NCBI GenBank assembly: GCA_033764335.1
Contig: JANRJC010000050.1
Coordinates: forward strand, 5,625-69,624
DNA: 64,000 nucleotides
From: JAGQVA01 sp033764335
GTDB taxonomy: Bacteria; Bacteroidota; Bacteroidia; J057
Direction: 5' to 3'
Both the position numbers and the translations under genes were made by a program. The first letter of the stretch is position 1. Every line of letters starts with the position of its first letter. The notes under the pieces are model-generated. The model was not told the DNA's origin. It did no database searches and saw nothing but the letters and a program-made list of their open reading frames with translations. Of the stretch, positions 1-8,396 are shown piece after piece.

Positions 1-1
1 G

Positions 2-328
2 ACGTTTGACAGCCCCAGCCGTGAGTTTTGTGTGTCCCGGCGAATTCCTACCAATACCCCCCTTCAGGCACTTGTAACGCTTAATGACCCCGTGTATGTC
101 GAAGCCGCCACCGCCTTTGCCCAACGCATGGCCGAAGAAGGGGGAGAAAACACGGAGGAACAAATCCGCACAGGATATAAACTTGCTCTCCTTCAAGAAC
201 CGGGGCCAGTGGCGCAGGAAACACTCGTAGAATTGTATAAAGCCGCCGAAAAAGAAGCCCAAATTTCCCCGCTCACCGTCGTGGCCAATGCCATTTTGAA
301 TCTCGATAGTTTTATCATGAAAGAATAA
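2..328 (+). CDS. DUF1553 domain protein, C-terminal end (5' end outside window)
   Basis: The frame is open from the first complete codon of the window, so this is the last 108 residues of a larger protein. It begins TFDSPSREFC and continues with SRRIPTNTPLQALVTLNDP, the conserved C-terminal block of DUF1553. In that family DUF1549 and DUF1553 lie in one exported protein of roughly 700-1,000 residues, often with a cytochrome c-like domain, and its gene is commonly followed by a DUF1501 gene, as here. The biochemical role of the family is unknown; it is abundant in Planctomycetes, Verrucomicrobia and Saprospirales. The apparent GTG start at 32 is internal. The stop lies four bases before the next start, so the two genes are surely one operon. 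Confidence 0.9.
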   Translation, partial: TFDSPSREFCVSRRIPTNTPLQALVTLNDPVYVEAATAFAQRMAEEGGENTEEQIRTGYKLALLQEPGPVAQETLVELYKAAEKEAQISPLTVVANAILNLDSFIMKE

Positions 329-332
329 ACCC

Positions 333-1820
333 ATGAATATCCAACAAGAATTTGAATATCGCCGCCTCGAATGGCAGACCCGCCGCCATTTTCTCAAAAC
401 CTGCACCCTCGGTATGGGAGCAATGGCACTGGGAAGCCTGCTGGGAGGCTGTGGAAAAGAAGCCGAAAAACTCGTATCTGCCCTTTCCGCAGAAAACACC
501 AACCCCATGATCCCACGGCTGACACATTTTGCAGGAAAAGCCAAACGAGTGATTTATATGCACATGGCAGGCTCTCCCTCGCAACTGGAACTATTTGACT
601 ACAAACCTCTTCTCCAAAAATACGACGGAAAAGACTGCCCGCAGGAATTGCTGGAAGGCAAAACCTTCGCTTTTATTCAGGGTGTACCCAAAATGTTGGG
701 ACCTCAGGCAAGTTTTGCGCAGTATGGACAGTCGGGCGCCTGGATATCGGAGCGGCTGCCTCATTTTTCGGGAGTTGCCGATGAAGTAGCTTTTCTCAAA
801 GCAATGCACACCGACCAGTTTAACCACGCCCCCGCCCAATTGCTGATGCAGACCGGAAGTGCCCGCCTCGGCAGGCCGAGTATGGGGTCATGGGTAACTT
901 ACGGACTGGGGACAGAAAATGAAAACCTGCCCGGTTTTGTGGTATTGGTTTCCGGAGGAAAAAGCCCCGATGCCGGGAAAAGCGTCTGGGGCAGCGGGTT
1001 TTTGCCTACCGTCTATCAGGGAGTACAATGCCGTTCGGAAGGTGATCCGGTCTTGTACCTTTCCGACCCGGAGGGCATGTCCCGCGACCTGCGGAAAAAA
1101 TCCATTGAAGCGATCAATAAGATAAACCGCGAGCAGTACGAGGAGTTTCGCGACCCGGAGATACTTACCCGCATTTCGCAGTACGAAATGGCCTTTAATA
1201 TGCAAGTTTCGGTGCCGGAGGTGATGGATATTTCCAAAGAACCCGCCTATATCCACGAGATGTATGGGACCAAACCCGGTCAGGCCGCCTTTGCCAATAA
1301 CTGTCTGCTGGCCCGCAGACTGGTAGAACAAGGCGTGCGGTTTGTGCAGTTGTATCACTGGGGTTGGGATACACACGGAAATGTCGAACACGACTCCCTA
1401 CACCACGGGTTTGTGGAGCGCTGCCGCGACGTAGATCAACCCATGACAGCCCTGATTAAAGACCTAAAACAACGCGGACTGCTGGACGAAACCCTGATCG
1501 TCTGGGGCGGAGAATTTGGCCGCACCCCCATGTGGGAAAACCGGGGCGGCAAAATCGCACCTTTCAAAGGCCGCGACCACCACAACGAAGCCTTTACGAT
1601 GTGGATGGCAGGAGGCGGGGTAAAACCCGGAATTTCCTATGGAGAAACCGACGACATTGGCTATTATGGTATCAAGGATAAAGTCCACGTCCACGACCTT
1701 CAGGCGACCATTTTACACCTGCTCGGCATGGATCATGAAAAACTCACTTACCATTATCAGGGGAGAGATTTTCGCCTTACCGACGTAGCCGGCAAACTCA
1801 TGCGTGAAGTAGTGGGATAA
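333..1820 (+). CDS. DUF1501 domain protein (Tat-type exported, sulfatase-like fold)
   Basis: A 495-residue protein partnered with the upstream DUF1553 gene. Residues about 11-45 hold a twin-arginine-like export signal (TRRHFLKTCTLGMGAMALG) followed by LLGGC, which could serve as a lipobox. The body has DUF1501 hallmarks: YMHMAGSPSQLELFDYKP near residue 75, a QLYHWGWDTHGN block near residue 340, and VWGGEFGRTPMWE followed by GRDHHNEAFTMWMAGGG near residues 390-430. The last block is the metal-site-like region shared with alkaline phosphatase/sulfatase folds. The family has no settled function; co-occurrence with DUF1549/DUF1553 is well known. Length and motifs are complete and no frameshift is seen. 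Confidence 0.93.
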   Translation: MNIQQEFEYRRLEWQTRRHFLKTCTLGMGAMALGSLLGGCGKEAEKLVSALSAENTNPMIPRLTHFAGKAKRVIYMHMAGSPSQLELFDYKPLLQKYDGKDCPQELLEGKTFAFIQGVPKMLGPQASFAQYGQSGAWISERLPHFSGVADEVAFLKAMHTDQFNHAPAQLLMQTGSARLGRPSMGSWVTYGLGTENENLPGFVVLVSGGKSPDAGKSVWGSGFLPTVYQGVQCRSEGDPVLYLSDPEGMSRDLRKKSIEAINKINREQYEEFRDPEILTRISQYEMAFNMQVSVPEVMDISKEPAYIHEMYGTKPGQAAFANNCLLARRLVEQGVRFVQLYHWGWDTHGNVEHDSLHHGFVERCRDVDQPMTALIKDLKQRGLLDETLIVWGGEFGRTPMWENRGGKIAPFKGRDHHNEAFTMWMAGGGVKPGISYGETDDIGYYGIKDKVHVHDLQATILHLLGMDHEKLTYHYQGRDFRLTDVAGKLMREVVG

Positions 1821-1859
1821 GGAAATCCAGGGAATCCCCCCTCACTGATTTCGGTTCAG

Positions 1860-1882
1860 AACGCTTATGATCAGGCGTTTTT
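1860..1882 (+). terminator. Weak intrinsic terminator candidate after the DUF1501 gene
   Basis: AACGC (1860-1864) pairs with GCGTT (1875-1879) across a 10-base loop and runs into a short T tract. The stem is only five base pairs, so this is a marginal call. The position, 40 bases after the stop and before a convergent gene remnant, is where a terminator is expected. Confidence 0.3.
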
Positions 1883-1907
1883 GATTGAGGGTATAAGCCT
1901 ATTTTCT

Positions 1908-2036
1908 TTACCACTTTTCAATATTCAACCCATCAATATAGGTAAAGTGGTGATCACGGGTAACTATAGTCAAACTGTGTTGCAGAGCGATGGCTGCAAT
2001 CACAATATTAGAATCCAATAAATATCTACCACTCAT
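1908..2036 (-). pseudogene. VapC-type PIN toxin remnant with internal in-frame deletion
   Basis: Reading leftwards from an ATG at 2036, which overlaps the last codons of the antitoxin gene, there is an open frame of 42 codons ending at 1908. It starts MSGRYLLDSNIVI, which matches the first strand and first acidic residue of PIN-domain toxins (YLLDTNIVI). It then passes directly into AAIALQHSLTIVTRDHHF and ends GLNIEKW, matching the last third of a PIN domain, where the final acidic residue and the VTRDxHF motif lie. A PIN toxin is normally 125-140 residues, so some 80-90 central residues, including the middle acidic residues, are missing without loss of frame. The product cannot be an active ribonuclease. 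The start/stop overlap is typical of vapBC operons. Confidence 0.75.
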
Positions 2037-2250
2037 CCCCATCTATTTGCGATACATCCTTCAGCGAGGATTCAAATTCTCGACTATCCGCAGGATCAAA
2101 TAAACCTGCAAATTGTAAAATTCCTTTAGATCGGTCTCCCCAGGAAATGGCTAGCATGGAGTTAATAAACTCCAATAGATTCAATTGCTGAACAAGAGAC
2201 ATCCTGCCCAGTGCTTTGAGTATAGATTTTTGAATATCAGGCTCACCCAT
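2026..2250 (-). CDS. Type II antitoxin (VapB-like) of a degraded vapBC pair
   Basis: A 74-residue acidic protein starting MGEPDIQKSILKALGRMS and ending with an acidic tail (FESSLKDVSQIDGDEW). Many Bacteroidota and cyanobacterial VapB-type antitoxins have this shape: a helical N-terminal part of about 50 residues that ends in LFDPADSREFE-like text, then a short acidic segment that contacts the toxin. The stop overlaps the start of the VapC remnant by a few bases, the usual coupled arrangement. No DNA-binding motif could be identified with confidence. The gene looks intact although its partner is destroyed, so it may persist as an orphan antitoxin or simply be decaying. Confidence 0.65.
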   Translation of the reverse strand: MGEPDIQKSILKALGRMSLVQQLNLLEFINSMLAISWGDRSKGILQFAGLFDPADSREFESSLKDVSQIDGDEW

Positions 2251-2339
2251 AGCATATTTTTTGTATAGTCCCTATAAAGATACAGGAAATTCATTTCATT
2301 TAAAAGAGGAAGTTTCATGTGGGATTGGGAGAGTATTCA

Positions 2340-5300
2340 TTATTCCGCTTTATTCGGGACTGTGATTATACAAGCTACCACATCGTTCCATGGTTGCTTA
2401 CGAATAGGAACATTTTCCTTTATTCGTTCTAAATCATCTACTGATAGTTTTATTGATCGGTAATCAGGAATAAGGTTATTAAGTGAAATGACTTTATTTT
2501 TGTTCTTACTTTTTTTTCTTTTTTCAATTAGATAGGGGCTCAGTATGTCCAGCCACTGCTGAGAATAAAGATAAAAATTAGTGCTATCTGCTTCATTAAT
2601 CTGGGTCGGCTTGAATGTATTTAATAAATCGTCCAGAAGAGCTTTTCTCTTAATATCATCTTCACATTTTCTTTGACGTCTAAGTATTTCTTCGGCAACG
2701 GTTAAAGCTCGCTTTCTTCTATTTGGTAAAAGATTACGTCCTTCTTTTTGAAGAAGAAAAATATATTCATTTAGATATTTTGTCGTCGTGTTTAACCATC
2801 TGTCCTCGGGAGTTCTCCATTTTTTAACTTTTTCAAGTCTTTGCATTAAATTGTAGCAAATAGCTGTCAATTCCGAGTATATAATTTTATTTTCATCGAT
2901 AAAAAACCAGCGAGGTGTGCTTTCCTTATTCCCACGCATTGCAAGAAATACCCAGCTATTTTCTTCAACTCCAATACTTAGCTTTACTTTTATATCAACA
3001 TTGATATCTTTTAATTGTAAATAGGTTTCTTTAGGGATTAATGGTTTATATCCATCATATAAATCGTGTACTGCTCTAAATGCATCTTTGACTCCATCCC
3101 ACATATAGTCATCATTTTGTACATCTTTTAAAAAACGAATCATCTCATCCGGCCCGACAATATCGCCCAAATGTCTTTCCATGATTTCATTTGGAACAGA
3201 AAAATTGTTGCCAATTAAACTCTCCGCATCTATTAAAGTTCTTATAAGCTTTTTATCCGTTTTAAGGGCAAAAGCATCAGTATCATAAGGCCAGTATATA
3301 TTAATTTCTGGAAACGGGCTATCTAATCTATCAATCCTCCCAATTCTTTGTTCTGCAATTCTTAATACACTAGGCATATCCAAAAAAAGCATCACGGAAA
3401 ATAATTGTAAATCAACACCTTCTGATAAGGTATCAGAACAAAGTACAAGGGTTCTATCTTCTAATACACTCGCACCAATGCTAAATTTATGCAGTAAGTT
3501 TGATTTATCTGTTTTTCCTGTTATGACATATGTTGTGATTTTTTCTTCGTTTTGTTTAATTAAATAATGAAGATAATCTAGAGTTATAATAGTGCTATCG
3601 AAAGCAATCACTGCTTTTTTTTGTTTGATTATTTTTTTTAATTGCTTTATTTTTGTCCATTCTCTTTTATTGGATATTTTCTTTGACAGATCACATATTT
3701 CGCGATAAATTTCAATCTCATTATTGCAAATGTTTTGGTATTTACCAAAATCTGTCAACCAATCTGGTAAAAAAAAATTTTCAAAATCAGTCTTAATTGG
3801 TTTATTGATTGATTTTAATTTTTGCAAAATATTGCCTGACGAACTTTTTGTCGTATGAAATTTATATAATTCTTTTGCATATTCCGTTCCTTTAATATGT
3901 TCTATAAGAGCTATATGAGAAGATCTTAATTTTGACCTGATATTAAATATGGCTAAGCTTTTTGCTGCTTCAATTCGCTTTGAAATATACTTTTCTATAT
4001 CTTCAGCTGGTATCTGATACTCTGGTTTTTCTATGCGTTGCAAATAAATAATTCCTTTTAATCCCTCACAAAGCTGATTGATTTTATCGGCTATTTTAAT
4101 ATCTTCATCAGTTTCTCCTGTATTATATGTTTGATGATTTTGCTTGGGGTATTTACACTGTTTATTAAGTTTATTCAGATATTTATCTGGTTCGCTTTCA
4201 ATCAGTTTGTTTAATTGAGATTTAGTTCTTCGTACAATAAAATTATCTATATATTCTCTTAATTCTTTTAAATCCTTATCTCTATTAATAAGAGTAAGCC
4301 TCTTAATTTCTTCGAATTTTTTCAATTGATTGTTGCTCTCGTCATCACTCAAGTTGTCAACACCAAGTAACTCAATTAGTCGAATTAAATCCTTCGCTTT
4401 TTTATTTATTGGGGTTGCAGTTGCTAGTATTATTTGATCCGCAGAATGATTTGTAATACTTTTACTCCTATTGGAATCTTGGTTTAGATAATTATGAGCT
4501 TCATCAACAATTAGGATATTTGCAATGTCAAGTTGCTTTTTTAAATTCTTAGAACTCCTACTTTCTGTAAAGCTTAGCAACCCCATAGATTCCTGAGCAC
4601 TTTGAGCAAATGCTAGGTTGATGGCTTCTTCCTTCCATTTTTCCTTGACGAGAGGAGGACAGATTGTTAAAATTGATGTCCGATCTTTTCTTCCTGTTTC
4701 CCAAAGCCAGTGAAATAGGATGAGAGAGAGAACACTGATTAGTTTTGTTTTTCCTGAACCAGTTGGTTCTGCAATTAACACACAACCTTGTGTCTGAAGA
4801 ATATACAAAGATTCTCCTATTGCCATTTTTTGAGACGGCCAAAGTCGCTCGTTTAACCGATTTAAATGAGAGTAAAGCTCAGGAAAATCATTACTTAAAT
4901 CTCTGTTTATGAGTTCATTGATTGCCCTTGCGAGAGATTCCTGCCAGGTGGTGATTTTTAAAAGTTTTGAAAGAATTTCCAGAATTTCTTTATTGTAATC
5001 CCGGCTCTCTTCGTAGAAGTTTTCAGCTATTAATCTAATATCCTCATATAGTTTTGCTTCAAACGAGTTTTCCAAATTCTTTGTTACCCGAATATTAGCT
5101 TCCTTTTGAGTATTTAAGCCAGTTTTACTAAAATTTGAAGATCCTAAAACAGCAGAACTATCACTAACATAAATTTTTGCATGAAGCTTGTCTGAAAATT
5201 TAAATTTGATTATTTCATTTTTAATAAGTTCGATAAATCGAATAACCGCGCCGCTTTGAATGATTGAAATGTTTTGATCAAGCCAATAGTTCTTCAGATC

Positions 5301-5609
5301 TTCTGTTAAATCAGCAAAACCCAAATTAGCTCGTACTCTTTCCTCAGGAGCCCAACCTAATGTAATTCGCACTTTTTCAAGCCTATCGTAGTTCCTATCA
5401 CAGAAGAAATCAATCAGATGAGATAAGGATGTAAATCCAGTAATAATTAAGTATTCACTACTATTGTCAATATCAGTTTTAAGGATTCTCTCTACTGTGC
5501 TGCCAGATTTTGTATTCAATGGGAATTGCTCTTGGTTAGGCCAAGTGATTTGTTGTTCTGCATCAAACAGCGTAGGCTGCCCAGATATTTTTTTATTGAT
5601 TTTCTTCAT
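2340..5609 (-). CDS. Phospholipase D-like nuclease/DEAH helicase fusion, defence associated
   Basis: A 1,089-residue protein. The N-terminal ~200 residues form a PLD-like domain with one HxK half-site (KLHAKIYV near residue 141) followed by VLGSSNFS; PLD enzymes need two half-sites, so a dimer is likely. A superfamily 2 helicase follows: Walker A AEPTGSGKTK near 281, DEAH box ILIVDEAHNYL near 368, ATATPINK motif III, and the C-terminal motif EQRIGRIDRLD near 756. The last ~250 residues are unassigned. It starts seven bases after the hsdS stop, so it is the distal gene of the type I operon. It is strikingly AT-rich compared with hsdM and hsdR, suggesting separate acquisition. PLD plus helicase recalls DISARM (DrmC, DrmA), but no DUF1998 partner is present. 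A role in DNA degradation or anti-phage defence is inferred. Confidence 0.8.
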   Translation of the reverse strand: MKKINKKISGQPTLFDAEQQITWPNQEQFPLNTKSGSTVERILKTDIDNSSEYLIITGFTSLSHLIDFFCDRNYDRLEKVRITLGWAPEERVRANLGFADLTEDLKNYWLDQNISIIQSGAVIRFIELIKNEIIKFKFSDKLHAKIYVSDSSAVLGSSNFSKTGLNTQKEANIRVTKNLENSFEAKLYEDIRLIAENFYEESRDYNKEILEILSKLLKITTWQESLARAINELINRDLSNDFPELYSHLNRLNERLWPSQKMAIGESLYILQTQGCVLIAEPTGSGKTKLISVLSLILFHWLWETGRKDRTSILTICPPLVKEKWKEEAINLAFAQSAQESMGLLSFTESRSSKNLKKQLDIANILIVDEAHNYLNQDSNRSKSITNHSADQIILATATPINKKAKDLIRLIELLGVDNLSDDESNNQLKKFEEIKRLTLINRDKDLKELREYIDNFIVRRTKSQLNKLIESEPDKYLNKLNKQCKYPKQNHQTYNTGETDEDIKIADKINQLCEGLKGIIYLQRIEKPEYQIPAEDIEKYISKRIEAAKSLAIFNIRSKLRSSHIALIEHIKGTEYAKELYKFHTTKSSSGNILQKLKSINKPIKTDFENFFLPDWLTDFGKYQNICNNEIEIYREICDLSKKISNKREWTKIKQLKKIIKQKKAVIAFDSTIITLDYLHYLIKQNEEKITTYVITGKTDKSNLLHKFSIGASVLEDRTLVLCSDTLSEGVDLQLFSVMLFLDMPSVLRIAEQRIGRIDRLDSPFPEINIYWPYDTDAFALKTDKKLIRTLIDAESLIGNNFSVPNEIMERHLGDIVGPDEMIRFLKDVQNDDYMWDGVKDAFRAVHDLYDGYKPLIPKETYLQLKDINVDIKVKLSIGVEENSWVFLAMRGNKESTPRWFFIDENKIIYSELTAICYNLMQRLEKVKKWRTPEDRWLNTTTKYLNEYIFLLQKEGRNLLPNRRKRALTVAEEILRRQRKCEDDIKRKALLDDLLNTFKPTQINEADSTNFYLYSQQWLDILSPYLIEKRKKSKNKNKVISLNNLIPDYRSIKLSVDDLERIKENVPIRKQPWNDVVACIITVPNKAE

Positions 5610-5616
5610 TAGGTTA

Positions 5617-6963
5617 TTACGGAAAAAGGTTGTCTTTGCCCCCCCCCATCGCCTCCCTAAGCACCTGCTGCAACAATCTCTCGTTCTCCGCCTGACTCTC
5701 CCGTATGCTCGCCTCTAACTTATCGCAATATCCCATCAATTTATCCAACTTCTCCACAATCTGACGCTGCTCGGATAGGGGTGGGAGGGGAATGGCAAAC
5801 ATTGATAAATTATTCACTCCAAGTTCTGTTTGCTTAGTGCTAGTAGCTCCCTTTATTGAATCAATTAAACCTTGCCCATAGTTTGAGTTAATAACATAGC
5901 AAAGCAAGCTTTGGCTAATTCCTAGATAGCCTCGTACTCTTAGAATATGTGAATCGAATATAAATCCTTCGCAATTTTGATTGGCTATACCAGACCGTCC
6001 AATAGTTCCATCACCAGTAGAGTTAACAAGTAAATCGGTATTGGAAACCTTAAAATCGTCATCCACAGTATTATACCAAATTTCGTCTATTGATTTGCAA
6101 TGTTCTGTTTCAATTGTAAACCAACGCACACATCTCTGGTTAAGCATCTTAAAAACCCCATTCTCTGCATATTTCGGACCTTTTCCTCTTTTAATATCCG
6201 CCACCTCCCCCAACCTACACCAAACCCAATTTTCCGGAATCTCAAAGGGGATTTCATCGGCGGAAATGGGCGGCAGGGGTTTCTGTTTTTTGATTTTGCC
6301 TTCTCTCACCAACCGCTCCTTTTCGGCTTTGATTTTTTCGAGGAGTTGTGCTCCGGTTTCTTCCTTTTCGGGTCGCTCCGGAAACTCGAAACGGCCCGCC
6401 ACCGCCTCCCGCAAAAAGGCCTGACGTAATTGTTTTATCAGGTCGAGTTGGTGGTGGAGGTGGGTGGAGATTAAATTTGAAAGTTCTTTCGTTTCAAAAT
6501 AAAGTCGTTCAATGTTTATCTGTCCTTGTATATTTGTTATAGGTATTTTCCATTTTAGAACATTAGCAGGTCGTATTGCTGCATAATTAGTCGAGCCGAC
6601 TGCTTTAATTTGATCTTGTAAAATTTGTAACTGAGAAATTACTTCCAAAAAACCTGGCCGGATTTTATTTTCATCTAATTCAAACAAAAAGTAATGGCTA
6701 CTGACAATTGCACCTTCTAATTCTGCTGGGACAAAACCATAACCGCCAACTTTAGCATCCATCTCCGCAACAATGAAATCTCCAGATTTACAAACTTGTT
6801 GCTTTTTTGTCTTGATCATTGAACCATTTATAAACTCTCTTAAAACTACACCCTTTCTGTGAAGTTGTACCCGACAAAGTTTATAATTAGTGTTGTCATC
6901 AATATTAATTGTCCCCTTTCGATGCTTAACTACTTCTCCAAGTTCCACTGTTCTCCACTTCAT
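5617..6963 (-). CDS. hsdS: Type I restriction-modification specificity subunit HsdS
   Basis: A 448-residue DNA-recognition subunit with the normal two-half layout. Target recognition domain 1 spans residues 1-160, a conserved helical spacer (LIKQLRQAFLREAVAGRFE) follows near 180, then TRD2 begins FEIPENWVWCRLGEVADIKRG near 245. A second spacer closes the protein (LSEQRQIVEKLDKLMGYCDKLEASI). It would direct HsdM and HsdR to a bipartite sequence. The start overlaps the hsdM stop by four bases (ATGA). Both TRD stretches (about 6,430-6,960 and 5,780-6,180) are visibly AT-rich while the spacers are GC-rich, a mosaic expected from TRD exchange. A nine-base G tract lies ten codons before the stop (separate entry) and could alter or extend the C-terminus. 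Confidence 0.93.
   Translation of the reverse strand: MKWRTVELGEVVKHRKGTINIDDNTNYKLCRVQLHRKGVVLREFINGSMIKTKKQQVCKSGDFIVAEMDAKVGGYGFVPAELEGAIVSSHYFLFELDENKIRPGFLEVISQLQILQDQIKAVGSTNYAAIRPANVLKWKIPITNIQGQINIERLYFETKELSNLISTHLHHQLDLIKQLRQAFLREAVAGRFEFPERPEKEETGAQLLEKIKAEKERLVREGKIKKQKPLPPISADEIPFEIPENWVWCRLGEVADIKRGKGPKYAENGVFKMLNQRCVRWFTIETEHCKSIDEIWYNTVDDDFKVSNTDLLVNSTGDGTIGRSGIANQNCEGFIFDSHILRVRGYLGISQSLLCYVINSNYGQGLIDSIKGATSTKQTELGVNNLSMFAIPLPPLSEQRQIVEKLDKLMGYCDKLEASIRESQAENERLLQQVLREAMGGGKDNLFP
5639..5647 (-). repeat. G9 homopolymer in the 3' end of hsdS
   Basis: On the coding strand the sequence reads ATG, then nine G, then CAAAGAC. In the present G9 state hsdS ends GGGKDNLFP and stops at 5617. 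Read by hand, loss of one G gives GGAKTTFFRNNL followed without a stop by the ATG of the PLD-helicase, an HsdS-helicase fusion of about 1,540 residues. Gain of one G gives GGGQRQPFSVIT and a stop that overlaps the helicase ATG (TAATG). Poly-G tracts of this length are slippage-prone in many bacteria. Confidence 0.75.
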
Positions 6964-8396
6964 CTCACTGCCTCCTTTAACTGGTTCAACAATTCGGTGC
7001 TTTGGGCGAAACTTTTTTCTAGCATGGCGATCAATTGGGCGCTGCTGTATTCAATGGCTTCTTCCTGCCGGTGGGGGTTTTTGATGTCGAGGTCGTAGTT
7101 TCGGTCCATGAGGGTCTGGATGCCCACCTTCCAGCATATTTCGTTTTCTTCCCGGTTGTGCCACCACGTTTTCAGGGGGTCAAATTCATGCAGTTGGATA
7201 AGTTTGGTTTTGCTATATGCTTTCATGCCTTCGGGCAGGCGGTGTTCATAATACCATACTTCGCGGGTGGGTTCTCCTTTGGTGAAAAACAGGAGGTTGG
7301 TGGCTACGGTGGCGTAGGGTTGAAATACGGAGTTGGGCAGGCGGATGACCGTGTGCAGGTTACATTCGGTGAGGAGTTTTTCTCTTACGCGCTGTTTTAC
7401 GCCTTCGCCGGTGAGTGAGCCGTCGGGCAATACGATACCGGCCCGGCCTCCGGTTTTGAGCAGGTGGATCATCAGCACCAAGAAAAGGTCTGCGCTTTCT
7501 TTGGTGCGGAAGTTTTGGGGAAAATTGTTTTCGTTGTTGTTGGCTACGATGCCGCCAAAGGGCGGATTGGCGAGGATGGCATTTACGCGGTGTTTTTCGG
7601 TATAATTGCTCAGTGGCTGGTCGAGGCTGTCGCGGAAGGTGATATTGGGCACTTCCATGTCGTGTAGGATGAGGTTGGTGGTGGCGAGCAGATAGGGCAG
7701 CGGTTTATATTCCCATCCAAACACATTCTGGGCGATTTTTTCGCGTTCTTCGACGCTATTGGCTTGTTTTTTCAGGTGTTCGATAGCTGCGGTGAGGTAA
7801 CCGCCGGTGCCACAACTGGGGTCGAGGATTTTTTCGCCGAGCCGGGGGTTGATCATTTCGCAGATAAACTCGGTAATGGCTCTGGGGGTGTAAAACTCGC
7901 CGCTTTTACCGGCGCTTTGCAGTTCTTTGAGGATGGTTTCGTAGAGTTCGCCGAAGGCATGGCGGTCTTTGGCGATGTTGAAGTCAATTTCATTGAGTTT
8001 GTTGAGCACCTTGCGGATGTTGATACCGCTTTTCATATAGTTATTGTTGCCTTCAAATACGCCTCTTACGAGCAGGGCGCGTTTATTGGCGAGGTCATCG
8101 CTCAGCCCCACTTTGAGGTTGCGCAGGGTAGGGAAAAGTTTTTGATCTACAAAAGCTTGTAGTTCGTCGCCGGTGATGCCTTCGTCGTTGCCGGCCCAGG
8201 CTTCCCAGTGGAGTTCCGGGGGGATGGGGCTGGTGTAATCGTCATTGAGGATTTCGAGTTCTTTGTCTTTGTCGGAGAAAATTTTGAGGAAAAGCATCCA
8301 GCCGAGTTGTTCGATGCGTTGGGCATCGCCATTGAGGCCGGTGTCCTGCCACATGATTTTGCGGATGCTGTCAATAATGCCTTTGAGGTTTGCCAT
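6960..8396 (-). CDS. hsdM: Type I restriction-modification N6-adenine methyltransferase HsdM
   Basis: A 478-residue adenine methyltransferase. The N-terminal helical domain (MWQDTGLNGDAQRIEQLGWMLF...) is followed by the catalytic core, with the S-adenosylmethionine motif DPSCGTGGYLTA near residue 194 and the catalytic NPPFGG motif near 278 (the NPPF form of N6-adenine enzymes). It forms the M2S1 methylase with HsdS and the restriction complex with HsdR. The order R-M-S on one strand, with a one-base overlap to hsdR and a four-base overlap to hsdS, indicates a single transcript and coupled translation. Length is normal and no defect is seen. Base composition is close to hsdR and to the chromosome at large. 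Confidence 0.95.
   Translation of the reverse strand: MANLKGIIDSIRKIMWQDTGLNGDAQRIEQLGWMLFLKIFSDKDKELEILNDDYTSPIPPELHWEAWAGNDEGITGDELQAFVDQKLFPTLRNLKVGLSDDLANKRALLVRGVFEGNNNYMKSGINIRKVLNKLNEIDFNIAKDRHAFGELYETILKELQSAGKSGEFYTPRAITEFICEMINPRLGEKILDPSCGTGGYLTAAIEHLKKQANSVEEREKIAQNVFGWEYKPLPYLLATTNLILHDMEVPNITFRDSLDQPLSNYTEKHRVNAILANPPFGGIVANNNENNFPQNFRTKESADLFLVLMIHLLKTGGRAGIVLPDGSLTGEGVKQRVREKLLTECNLHTVIRLPNSVFQPYATVATNLLFFTKGEPTREVWYYEHRLPEGMKAYSKTKLIQLHEFDPLKTWWHNREENEICWKVGIQTLMDRNYDLDIKNPHRQEEAIEYSSAQLIAMLEKSFAQSTELLNQLKEAVR

Noticed and set aside
2340..5609. DISARM system
   Set aside because: PLD and helicase are in one protein, and neither a DUF1998 (DrmB) gene nor a DISARM methylase is present; the methylase here is a standard HsdM.
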